From contig CALDPK010000172.1 of the NCBI GenBank assembly GCA_937911855.1, positions 1-25,881 of the forward strand: 25,881 nt of DNA. Reading direction: 5' to 3'. The notes under the pieces were generated by a model. The model ran no database searches. It was not told where the DNA came from and saw only the letters and a list, made by a program, of their open reading frames with translations. Position numbers and translations under genes: made by a program. The stretch's first letter is position 1; each line of letters opens with the position of its first letter. Source of the DNA: an uncultured Trueperaceae bacterium (GTDB taxonomy: Bacteria; Deinococcota; Deinococci; Deinococcales; Trueperaceae). Positions 1 to 7,275 of the stretch are shown piece by piece.

Positions 1-421
1 AGCCGCAGCCATTGGAGCTTACACCGCCCTGATAAAAGTTGATCGTCGTGGGTGTATATTGTGAACCGCCCGTTTGAAACAGCTTTGCCCATGTCTGTTC
101 CGTAGAAGTCAGCACCTGACCGGCAAAGCGTTCCTCCGCTGTGTCATAGGCCACGGCACGATCAGACCCGCCAGCAGGCAAGCTGCCTTGACTGGCCATA
201 TCGCCGGTCAACATCCCGCCGCCGCCAAAATACATGAATGCCAGCGCAGCACCGCCGATTAGCAATATTGTGCCGCACCCCAATTTACGGCCCAGTAGCA
301 TCGGAAGAAAGCTGAGCAACATGCCAAGGCCGCCGCCTCCGCCGTTACCGCCAAAACCTCTGCCACCACCTTGACCATGGTCGCGAACATTCTTGCTGGG
401 ATCCAGATCATCTAAACGCAT
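1..421 (-). CDS. ypfJ: YpfJ/KPN_02809-type neutral zinc metallopeptidase, N-terminal part (runs off the window)
   Basis: This is the first 140 codons of a membrane-anchored protein of the YpfJ (KPN_02809) putative neutral zinc metallopeptidase family. It opens with MRLDD, has a Gly-rich stretch (about residues 19-32), one hydrophobic segment (about 45-65), then a conserved region beginning AEERFAGQVL and ending near a Cys-Gly pair at the window edge. The zinc motif expected further downstream lies outside the window. The ATG at 421 is supported by AGGAGA at 429-434, seven bases upstream. The gene diverges from the SDR gene at 581. Base composition is clearly less GC-rich than the sequence after about 1,450, and it uses a Shine-Dalgarno site, so it probably belongs to a different genome from the core. 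The family call is from sequence pattern; a proteobacterial, probably alphaproteobacterial, source is inference. Confidence 0.75.
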   Translation of the reverse strand, partial: MRLDDLDPSKNVRDHGQGGGRGFGGNGGGGGLGMLLSFLPMLLGRKLGCGTILLIGGAALAFMYFGGGGMLTGDMASQGSLPAGGSDRAVAYDTAEERFAGQVLTSTEQTWAKLFQTGGSQYTPTTINFYQGGVSSNGCG

Positions 422-428
422 GGCTTCA

Positions 429-434
429 TCTCCT
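429..434 (-). promoter_or_regulatory. Shine-Dalgarno site of the YpfJ-like gene
   Basis: AGGAGA on the minus strand lies seven bases before the ATG at 421 and fixes that start. It contrasts with the leaderless starts in the core of the window. Confidence 0.6.
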
Positions 435-566
435 ATGGCAAGTTAAATCGCCTGAAATGGGGAAAAGCGCAAGCGTGCAAACATTGTTTTACAAATGGCC
501 AGCGAATTTCGGGCAATGATTCACAAAATTACATTGCAGTCGTTACCGAGAGTTTTAAGGTCGCGC

Positions 567-573
567 AAAGGAG
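567..573 (+). promoter_or_regulatory. Shine-Dalgarno site of the SDR gene
   Basis: AAAGGAG lies seven bases before the ATG at 581. The 159-base gap 422-580 holds the divergent control region of the two left-end genes; I see no convincing pair of promoter hexamers there. Confidence 0.6.
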
Positions 574-580
574 AAAATAG

Positions 581-1095
581 ATGTTTCTGAAGGGTAAGAC
601 GGCATTGATTACAGGCTCGACTTCCGGAATTGGCGGAGGCTATGCCAAAGCCCTGGCTGCGGAAGGCGCTGCCGTAATGATTAACGGTTTTGGCGATCAG
701 GCCGAAATTGAAACATTGCGTCAGGAGCTTGAAAGCCTGAGCGGTGCCAAGGCTGCCTATAGCAATGCCGATATGACAAAGCCCGAAGAAATCCGCCAGA
801 TGGCTGCCGATTGTGCCGGGAAACTCGGCCCAGTTGATATATTGATTAACAATGCAGGTATCCAGCATGTCGCTCCGGTGGACGAATTCCCCGAAGACAA
901 GTGGAATGCCATCATGGACATTATTTGCAACAGCGCATTCCATACGACCAAAGCGGTCTTGCCAGCCATGAAGGAGCGCGGCTGGGGCCGCATCATCACC
1001 ATGAGCTCCGTCAACGGGCAGATCGCCAATACGGGCCGGGGCGCCTATTCCTGCACCAAGGGCGGGGTCGACATGCTGACCCGCCTGCTTGCCGC
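581..1095 (+). CDS. Short-chain dehydrogenase, 3-hydroxybutyrate dehydrogenase-like; 3' part replaced at a chimeric join
   Basis: About 172 codons of a classical SDR oxidoreductase. The NAD(P) loop GSTSGIGGG is at residues 12-20, NNAG near 90, the catalytic Ser in MSSVNG near 142, and YSCTK (Tyr and Lys of the triad) about 155-159. The pattern is closest to 3-hydroxybutyrate dehydrogenases, which interconvert 3-hydroxybutyrate and acetoacetate, but substrate cannot be fixed from sequence. After AAEL (about 1,102) the frame stays open to 1,366, but the protein no longer resembles an SDR: the expected GIRVN-type continuation is missing and the DNA becomes the antisense of a recQ start. The C-terminal third, with the substrate loop, is therefore lost to a join at about 1,084-1,102, not to a biological truncation. 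Confidence 0.8.
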
Positions 1096-1195
1096 GGAAC
1101 TGGTCATATCCGTAAACCTGCTTCAGCACCGCCAACGGCGCCTTTTCAGGCTCGCCACCAAACAGCGCGGCGCTGATGTTTCTGGATTGCGTCAT
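1090..1195 (-). CDS. recQ: RecQ ATP-dependent DNA helicase, N-terminal fragment
   Basis: Reading down from the ATG at 1195, the protein opens MTQSRN and reaches VLKQVYGYDQFRGKQA, the N-terminal signature of RecQ helicases (the LKxxFGYxxFRxxQ element that precedes the helicase motifs). After about 35 residues the frame becomes the antisense of the SDR gene, so the gene is cut at the join near 1,084-1,102. The bases there fit both proteins, which suggests a microhomology join. No helicase motif is present. Only the family signature supports the call, but it is distinctive. Confidence 0.6.
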
Positions 1196-1209
1196 GGTCC
1201 GGCTTTCGT

Positions 1210-1230
1210 GGGAGGAGCTTTGCTTCTCCC
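1210..1230. repeat. Inverted repeat between the EI24-like and recQ fragments
   Basis: GGGAGGAGC (1210-1218), a three-base loop, and GCTTCTCCC (1222-1230) form a nine-pair stem with one mismatch. It sits in the gap between the end of the EI24-like gene and the recQ start. It could be a terminator for the upstream gene, but neither side has a clear T-run. It may instead be a dispersed palindrome of the donor genome. Confidence 0.4.
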
Positions 1231-1281
1231 ATACCTTGACTGGCGACCGCAAGGGAGGCGCGCGCCTGCCCCGTCAACAGC

Positions 1282-1440
1282 TCATCTGCGTGTCGCCCTC
1301 ACGGCACCATGTCGAGCGCCAGGCACGAAAGCCGGATCGCGGCGCGAGATCAGCTTGTGGAGATGAACCATCAGGCCAGCGGCAAAGAGCGGGGTCAGCA
1401 GGTTGACGATCGGGATGGCCAGGAAGCCCGCGATCAGCAG
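1282..1440 (-). CDS. EI24/CysZ-like membrane protein, C-terminal fragment
   Basis: Minus-strand residues FLAIPIVNLLTPLFAAGLM followed by a His-Lys and Arg-rich tail and a stop at 1282 match the C-terminal end of EI24-domain (CysZ-like) integral membrane proteins, where a conserved IPxxNLLxP helix precedes the short cytoplasmic tail. The fragment continues in frame from the truncated pilC upstream, but PilC/GspF proteins have a second cytoplasmic F domain here, not this tail. I read it as a separate gene from the same small insert as the recQ start. The EI24 call rests on about 25 residues and is moderate. Confidence 0.45.
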   Translation of the reverse strand: MLIAGFLAIPIVNLLTPLFAAGLMVHLHKLISRRDPAFVPGARHGAVRATRR

Positions 1441-2145
1441 GCCGATGATGCCGAACAGCAGCCACCACTGGTTGAGCAGGAAGTCGGATATTGCAACGAG
1501 CACCTGGGTGATGACCGGCAGGTCGCCGCCCAGCTGATCGAGAATCGTCGCGAACTGCGGCACTATGCCGGTGAGCAGGAAGTACGTCACGCCCAGGGCG
1601 ATCACCAGCACGACCACGGGGTAGGTGAGTGCCGATTTGATCTTGCCACGCAACTCTGCCTGCTTCTCCTGGTAACTGGCGACGCGCTCGAGGATGCCAT
1701 CGAGGTTACCGGAAGCCTCACCGGCGCGCACCAGGTACACGTACAGCCGGTTGAAGATCGCCGGAAACTTCGCCAGGGCATTGGAAAGCGGCAGGCCAGT
1801 CTCGACGTCCTCGCGCACCTTCTTCAGCGCATCCTTCATGCCCTGCTTGTCCGCCTGCTTCTGCAGGATGGACAGAGACTGCACGACGGGCAAGCCCGCG
1901 TTGATGACGGTGGCGAACTGCCGGCTGAACAGGGTTACGTCACGCAGACCCGGCCGGCTACCGATATCAAGCCATTTCGGCAGCTTGATGTCCGACTGCA
2001 GGCCTGTCTTGGGAGTCCGGATCTCACTGACGAAATAACCCTTCTCGCGAAGGGAAGCAGCCACGTCGCGCTGCGTCGCGGCCTCCATCGTGGACGTAAA
2101 GGCCTTGCCGTTGCGGTCCCGGGCCTTGTACTCAAATACCGGCAT
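1440..2145 (-). CDS. pilC: Type IV pilus inner-membrane platform protein PilC (GspF family), truncated at its 3' end
   Basis: About 235 codons of a PilC/GspF protein, the inner-membrane platform for pilus assembly. The N-terminal part (MPVFEYKARDRNGK, the GYFVSEIR region, LFSRQFATVINAGLPVVQS at about 72-90) and the first T2SS F domain (YLVRAGEASGNLDG at 137-150, LRGKIKSALTYP at 165-176) are all present, followed by membrane segments near 177-192 and 226-240. It resembles Deinococcus PilC closely. The usual length is about 400 residues; here the second F domain is missing because sequence changes to an EI24-like tail at about 1,415-1,460, a contig join. A perfect TATAAT lies at 2185-2190 on the minus strand, 39 bases before the ATG, so this gene has a leader. 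Divergent from nth. Confidence 0.85.
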
Positions 2146-2184
2146 TCATGCACCCCATAAGTTCCAGACGAGTCACTGACGGTG

Positions 2185-2190
2185 ATTATA
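2185..2190 (-). promoter_or_regulatory. -10 box upstream of pilC
   Basis: TATAAT on the minus strand is a consensus sigma-70-type -10 hexamer, 39 bases before the pilC ATG. A convincing -35 box is not visible at 16-18 bases. Confidence 0.5.
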
Positions 2191-2251
2191 GCCCGGTGGT
2201 CCGCAAACCCTTGATACATTCACCACTTAGGTTGGTGCAACAATCAGGGCA

Positions 2252-2938
2252 ATGTCGCAACGCCAGCCCAAGCCGCTCAAGTCTTTCTCCCGCGAGACGC
2301 TGACCGCCCGCCGTGAACGCGCCGCCCTGATCCTGGGCGTCCTGCGCGAGCTTTACGGAGAGGCCCGGACCGAACTCGATTACAACAGCCCGTTCGAACT
2401 GCTCATTGCCGTGATCCTGTCTGCTCAGGCAACGGATGTCAGCGTCAACAAGGCCTCCCCCACTCTGTTCGGCGCCTATCCCGACGCCTTCGCGCTCAGC
2501 CAGGCGGATCCTGAAGACGTCATGCCGCTCATCAACTCGATCGGCCTGTTCCGGACCAAAGCCCGCAACATCGTCGCTACCGCCAAAGCCCTGGTGGAAC
2601 AGCATGACGGCCAGGTTCCATCCACCCGCGAGGAGCTCATGGCACTGCCCGGTGTGGGACGCAAGACCGCGAACGTCGTCCTGGGCGTGCTCTTCAATGT
2701 GCCGGCCATCGCGGTGGACACGCACGTGGGCAGGCTCGCCCGGCGGCTGGGATTCAGCCGGCAGGCCGACCCGGACAAGGTGGAGCTGGACCTGCAGAAG
2801 ACCTTCGCGCAGGAAGACTGGGTCTTCGCTCATCACGCACTGATCCTGCACGGCCGCCGGGTCTGCACGTCGCGCCGGCCGGACTGTCCGGGCTGCGCCA
2901 TCAGGGACTGGTGCCCGAACCGCGACATGCTGACCTGA
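2252..2938 (+). CDS. nth: Endonuclease III (DNA glycosylase/AP lyase)
   Basis: A full-length 228-residue Nth, which removes oxidised pyrimidines and nicks abasic sites in base-excision repair. The helix-hairpin-helix LPGVGRKTANVV is at 132-143 with catalytic Lys138; the catalytic Asp156 sits in VDTHVGRLARRLG. The [4Fe-4S] loop is complete: Cys205, 212, 215 and 221 with C-x6-C-x2-C-x5-C spacing. The start is the ATG at 2252; the 106-base gap to pilC is a divergent control region. No clear Shine-Dalgarno is seen and the TANNNT start box found at other core genes is not obvious here. An 82-base gap separates it from the next gene. Confidence 0.95.
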   Translation: MSQRQPKPLKSFSRETLTARRERAALILGVLRELYGEARTELDYNSPFELLIAVILSAQATDVSVNKASPTLFGAYPDAFALSQADPEDVMPLINSIGLFRTKARNIVATAKALVEQHDGQVPSTREELMALPGVGRKTANVVLGVLFNVPAIAVDTHVGRLARRLGFSRQADPDKVELDLQKTFAQEDWVFAHHALILHGRRVCTSRRPDCPGCAIRDWCPNRDMLT

Positions 2939-3007
2939 CCCAGGCAGATTGCCCAGACGTGCCCGGCAGTTGTAGTGGTCCTTCCGCCGCTTCCGCCCGG
3001 TGCCTGC

Positions 3008-3013
3008 TACCCT
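3008..3013 (+). promoter_or_regulatory. -10-like box for a leaderless start (YpdA-like gene)
   Basis: TACCCT followed by seven bases and the ATG at 3021. It fits the TANNNT plus 6-7 nt pattern repeated in this segment and decides this start over a GTG at 3000. Confidence 0.5.
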
Positions 3014-3020
3014 CAGTTCC

Positions 3021-4037
3021 ATGAGCAATTCCCCGTCCCAGACTGACATCGTCATAGTTGGCGCCGGACCCGTCGGCCTGCAGGCCGCCATCCTGGCCAG
3101 GCGCGCCGGCTTCGAAGCCGTGGTTCTGGAGAAGGGGCCCATCGTCAACGCCATCAGCGGCTACCCCGTCTACATGCAGTTTTTCACGACCTCGGAACGG
3201 CTCGAGATTGGCAACCATCCGCTCGTCACGATGGCCGACAAGCCCACGCGGAAGGAAGCCCTGGATTACTACCGCAAAGTCGTTCAGAACGAAAGGCTTG
3301 ACGTCCGGCAGTACACGGAAGTCACCGGCGTAAGCCGGCGGAACGGGGGTTTCACCGTCAGAAGCCGTGACCGGCAAGGCACTGAGTCCGAAACCCGCGC
3401 CAGGTTCGTGATGATCGCCACCGGCTACTTCGACCATCCGAAACTGCTGGGCGTATCGGGGGAAGATCTGCCCAACGTGACGCATTACTACCGGGAAGCA
3501 CACCCGTTCTACGACCAGGACGTGACGATAGTCGGTGCCGGATCAAGTGCGGCTGACGCAGCGCTCGACCTGTTCCGGGCCGGCGCCCGCGTAACCGTCC
3601 TGCACCGCGGCCCGGATTTCCGGCACAGCCTGAAGTACTGGGTCCGCCCGAACCTGGAGAACCGCATTAAAGAAGGCTCGATAAAAGCCCACATGAACAC
3701 GATCGTAGAACGGTTCACGGAAACCGAAGTACATGCCCGCAGCGGAGACACCCCGCTGGTCATCAGAAGCGACCAGGCCTTCGTGCTGACCGGCTATTAC
3801 GCCAACCCGGAACTGCTGCTGAGCTGCGGCGTGAACTGCGACCCGGACAGCCTGGCTGCAGAACTTGATCCGGAGACTTTCGAGAGCAACGTACCGGGGC
3901 TGTTCGTGATCGGCTCGGCAGGCACAGGTGTGCGCACGAGCGACGTGTTCATCGAGAACGGACTGGTTCACGCCAGCGCCGCCATGGACCGCATCAGGCA
4001 GCTGGCAAGCCAGCCTGAACCGGTGGCTGCAGACTGA
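3021..4037 (+). CDS. YpdA-family FAD/NAD(P)-binding oxidoreductase (putative bacillithiol-disulfide reductase type)
   Basis: A 338-residue two-dinucleotide-domain flavoprotein. The FAD motif IVGAGPVG is at 12-19; the NAD(P) motif VTIVGAGSSAADAAL lies about 170-185, followed by a VTVLHRG strand end; the last conserved block, GLFVIGSAGTGVRTSDVFIENG, closes the FAD site. This layout, with no CxxC redox pair, is that of YpdA, an NADPH-dependent reductase linked to bacillithiol disulfide in Firmicutes and present in Deinococcota. The Firmicute enzymes carry a conserved Cys in the first loop (GPCG); here it is Val18. The start at 3021 is chosen because TACCCT lies seven bases upstream and the preceding residues are not conserved. 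It stands alone, 48 bases before the next gene, so context does not define its substrate. Confidence 0.8.
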   Translation: MSNSPSQTDIVIVGAGPVGLQAAILARRAGFEAVVLEKGPIVNAISGYPVYMQFFTTSERLEIGNHPLVTMADKPTRKEALDYYRKVVQNERLDVRQYTEVTGVSRRNGGFTVRSRDRQGTESETRARFVMIATGYFDHPKLLGVSGEDLPNVTHYYREAHPFYDQDVTIVGAGSSAADAALDLFRAGARVTVLHRGPDFRHSLKYWVRPNLENRIKEGSIKAHMNTIVERFTETEVHARSGDTPLVIRSDQAFVLTGYYANPELLLSCGVNCDPDSLAAELDPETFESNVPGLFVIGSAGTGVRTSDVFIENGLVHASAAMDRIRQLASQPEPVAAD

Positions 4038-4085
4038 CGGCCAGCACTTGGTCGGCAACCGGCCTTAGTGCAAGACTGTCTGACA

Positions 4086-6649
4086 GTGAAACTTGTAGTC
4101 ACCCATGAACAGCCGGATTTCGATGCACTCGCGAGCCTGGCCCTGGCCAGGCTCGCCCATCCGGGCTCCGTAGCCGTAGTCACCGGGGCGCTCAGTCCCC
4201 GCCTGCGCGACGCCATCCGCCTCTACCGCGACGAACTCAACCTGCTCGAAGCCAACGACATAGACATCGAGCAGATAACCGAACTCATAATCGTCGATAC
4301 GAACGACGCCGAGAGGATCAGGCCGTTCGATGAACTTGTCGGCAAAGTGCCGATCACCCTTTACGATCACCACACAAGCTCACCCGGCAGTCTGCCCGCC
4401 AGCCAGGGACTGCAGGAACCGGTCGGCGCGACAGCCACCATCCTCACCCGGCACCTGCGCGCCAGCAACACCCCGATCCCGGCGAGCATCGCCACCCTGG
4501 GCCTGCTCGGTATCCACGAAGACACCGGCAACTTCACCTACAGCGCCACCACGGGCGCAGATCACGATGCTGCCGGCCTCCTGCTGCGCAGCGGCGCCAA
4601 CCTTGATTTCGTAGTCGAGTACGCCAGCGATCCGCTCGGTGAAGAACAGCGCCAGTTACTCCAGCATCTGCTGGAGGAAAGCAACGTGATCCTGGACGGT
4701 GAAAGGCGCATAATGGTCGCCAGCCTGAAGCTGGATGCTTACGTGGCCGGGACCTCAGCGCTCGTGAGCCAGCTGCTCGCCCTGCACGGCAGCGACGCCG
4801 CCGTCGTGGCCACCGGCTTCGACGGCGACACTGAAGTGTTCGCGCGGGTCGCCCGTGGTTACGACGCCGCGCAGGCGTTCCAGGCAGCCTTCGGCACGGG
4901 CGGCCACCCCGGCGCCGCGTTCGCACGGGTCGAACTCGAGCCGGCAGAAGCGCTCGAGAAAGCCCTGGAAAGCCTTTACCGGCACCGCTCGGACATGCTG
5001 ACGGCCGCAGACCTGATGAGCACTCCCGTCACCACCATCCCGGAGGACAGCACCGTTGACCAGGCGACCCAGATTCTCAGGCGCCACGGCCATAACGGCG
5101 CCCCGGTGGTCGATGAAGACGGCAAGCTTAAAGGTGTCGTCTCCAGGCGCGACCTTGACCACGCACTGAAGTTCGACATGCACGACGCCGCAGTGACCGG
5201 TTTCATGAACCGCACTGTCTTCACGGCCAGTCCCGGCGACACGCTCGCGCAGCTGGAGTCCAACCTGATCCAGCACGCCATCGGGCGTCTGCCCGTGCTG
5301 GGCGGGGATGGCACCATCCTGGGCATAGTCACCCGCTCCGACCTGCTGGCAGCGCGGCACACCAGCCCCCGCCAGGATCTGGCCGAACGAGTGATCGACC
5401 GCATGCCGACCATGGCCCGGCAGCTCATCGAAACCGCGATCGGCCTGCTGCCCGGCCACGCTCGTCTCTACCTGGTGGGCGGCATCGTGCGGGACGCACT
5501 GCTGGGCCGCTCACTCAGCGACCTTGACGTCGCGGTAGACGGCGTGCCGGCAACCATGCTCGCCCAGGCCTTGCAGAAGCAGTTCGGTGGCGAGATCATC
5601 ACTCACGAGGCGTTCGGCACCACCACCTTGCGCACCGAGAAAGGCATGCTCGTCGACATAGCGGGCACCAGGTTCGAGACCTACGCCCACCCGGGCGCGC
5701 TGCCCGAAGTGAGCCCCGGCCCGATCAGCCCGGAGCGCTGCCCATGGTGCAGCCCGGGTCCATCCGCAGGGACCTGCAGCGGCGCGACTACACCATCAAC
5801 GCAATCGCAGTGCAGGTCAGTCCGCAGCCCGCCCGGCTGCTGGACCCCTTGGGTGGTACCGAAGACCTGGAACGGCGGCAGCTCAGGCTGCTGCACCCAC
5901 TGAGTTTCATGGAGGATCCGACCCGGGTGCTGCGCGGAGCCCGGCTGGCCGCCCGACTTGGCTTCGAGTTTGACCGGGACAGCCTGGACCGCGCCCGGCA
6001 GGTGATGGACCGGGAGATCCTCGACCGCATCGCCCCCGCGCGGCTGCGCAACGAACTCGAGCTGGCGCTGGATGAACCCCGCCTGGAACCGGTCTTCGCC
6101 CAGCTCGAGCACACGGGGGCGCTGGAGGCGATGTTCGGGCTGGAACATGCCCCGGAGCTGCTGGAGGCGCTCGACGAAAAGAAGCTGAACGGCAGCGTCC
6201 GCAGCGAGGCTGCCCTGTTTGCCCTTTTGCTCGAGACACCCGCGCAGCGCGCCGGGGAGCACATGCGCCGGTTCAGCTGGCCGGCCAGTTACCGGCAGTC
6301 CCTTGAGCGACTGCACCACGTGCGGGATGAATCCGAGCTTCTGACCGAGGAGATCCTGGGCCGGATGAGCGACGCGGAACGGGAGCTGGTCCGCTGCTTC
6401 TCCGAACGCCACCGGGAGCTCACCGATGCGTTCAGGGCGCTGCCCAAGCGCAGAAGGCTGCGCGGAAGTGACGTGTTAGAGTTGGGCGTCCAGGCCGGAC
6501 CGGCCGTCGGTCAGATCCTGGCGCAGGTAGCCAGGGCCAGGCAGGCAGGCAAAGTCGAATCATTCGAGCAGGAGCTTGAACTCGCCCGCACACTCACAGA
6601 ACAGGCGGGCAGCGCCGAGCCGGCCGCGGCCGAATCCGGAGAACTTTAA
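4086..6649 (+). pseudogene. tRNA nucleotidyltransferase (CCA- or A-adding) with DHH and CBS domains, frame broken by a 38-bp duplication
   Basis: Two overlapping frames, 4086 to about 5734 and about 5735 to 6649, encode one protein of the DHH-CBS-poly(A)-polymerase-head family known from Deinococcus, Aquifex and Geobacter. The first frame holds DHH phosphoesterase motifs (HEQPDFDAL, VDTND, YDHH, GTGGHPGAA), two CBS domains (about residues 305-430) and the nucleotidyltransferase head (YLVGGIVRDALLG and SDLDVAVDG). The second begins SIRRDLQRRDYTINAIAV and holds the tRNA-binding remainder. The frames are out of step by 38 bases of imperfect repeat (5697-5734); removing it restores an 841-residue protein, a normal length. 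The reaction is adding CCA, or only A, to tRNA 3' ends. The GTG at 4086 (VKLVVTHE) fits family starts; a GTG at 4068 is possible. The gene overlaps the M50-like gene as TAATG. Probably intact in the organism. Confidence 0.85.
5697..5764 (+). repeat. Imperfect 38-bp tandem duplication inside the tRNA nucleotidyltransferase gene
   Basis: Copies start at 5697 and 5735, both GCGCTGCCC, and agree at about 21 of the first 30 positions. Translated in their own frames they read ALPEVSPGPIS and ALPMVQPGSIR, so both look like versions of the same conserved peptide. The 38-base offset produces the frame break. Confidence 0.8.
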
Positions 6650-7275
6650 TGCTGCTCAATAATTTCAACAACCTCACCGTAGTTGTGATCGGCGTCATCG
6701 TAATGCTCGCCGCGCTCATCTTCCACAACATCTTCCAGACGTGGGTCGCTGCCCGCCTGGGTGACCACAGCCCGCGGCTGGCCGGGTTCGGGGCGTTCGA
6801 ACCCGCCCGGCACCTGGACGGTTTCGGCGTCATCCTGCTGCTCATCTTGGGTTTCGGCTGGCCCCGGCAGATCCCCGTGAACAGCCGCAACTACAAGCGG
6901 CGTCAGGAAGCGATCGTCTGGTACAGCGGACCGGTTGCCTACCTGCTCGTATCGTTCGTGTCCCTGCTGATCGGCAGGCTGCTTGAAGTGAACGGCGGTG
7001 GCGCAGCCGCTGCAGGTTTCTACCTCGCCGGAAGTACGGCCATCCTGCACGCCGCCATCAACATCTTCCCCGTCTACCCGCTTGACGGTGGCCACGCCGC
7101 CATGAACCTGGGGGTAACCGGCCTGCGCCGCTTCGTGCAGCAGGTGGCCAACTTCGGCACGCTCGGCTTCATCGTCTTGTTCCTGCTGCTCAACCTGAGC
7201 GGCATCCTGCCGCGCCTGACGGCACTCCTGACCAACCTGGTGTTCAGCCTGGTCAGGCTGATACCCGGCCTCTAG
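6649..7275 (+). CDS. M50 (site-2 protease) family membrane protein lacking the HExxH motif
   Basis: A 208-residue polytopic membrane protein with hydrophobic segments at about 9-26, 58-70, 90-110, 125-140 and 170-190. The layout follows small site-2 proteases: a helix carrying the zinc motif, ARLGDxxPR-like and ARHLDGFG conserved turns (35-60), a WYSGPVAYLL helix, and NIFPVYPLDGGH (138-149), the Asp-containing third ligand motif. Where active members have HExxH, this protein reads HNIFQ (26-30), losing the catalytic Glu and the second His while keeping Asp146. It is therefore probably not a protease; a chaperone or scaffold role is conceivable but unproven. The start overlaps the tRNA nucleotidyltransferase stop (TAATG), so the two are translationally coupled. 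The stop shares a CTAG with the convergent kinase stop. Confidence 0.75.
   Translation: MLLNNFNNLTVVVIGVIVMLAALIFHNIFQTWVAARLGDHSPRLAGFGAFEPARHLDGFGVILLLILGFGWPRQIPVNSRNYKRRQEAIVWYSGPVAYLLVSFVSLLIGRLLEVNGGGAAAAGFYLAGSTAILHAAINIFPVYPLDGGHAAMNLGVTGLRRFVQQVANFGTLGFIVLFLLLNLSGILPRLTALLTNLVFSLVRLIPGL

Noticed and set aside
521..1252. A 243-residue minus-strand protein
   Set aside because: Only the recQ-like start from 1195 to about 1,090 is real; the rest is the complement of the SDR gene.
581..1366. A single 261-residue SDR gene
   Set aside because: Only the first about 172 residues behave as an SDR; the rest is the antisense of recQ and the EI24/recQ gap.
1282..2145. A 287-residue PilC as one natural gene
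   Set aside because: Too short for the family, and its last about 50 residues match an EI24-like tail, not the second PilC domain.
2186..3154. A 322-residue minus-strand frame
   Set aside because: Antisense of nth and the start of the YpdA-like gene.
4068..4088. Start of the tRNA nucleotidyltransferase at GTG 4068
   Set aside because: Family members begin close to KLVVTHE, fitting GTG 4086; the six extra residues are not conserved. Neither has a clear ribosome site, so the choice is modest.
5744..6649. A separate second nucleotidyltransferase gene
   Set aside because: It lacks the catalytic head and continues the upstream protein after removal of the 38-base duplication.
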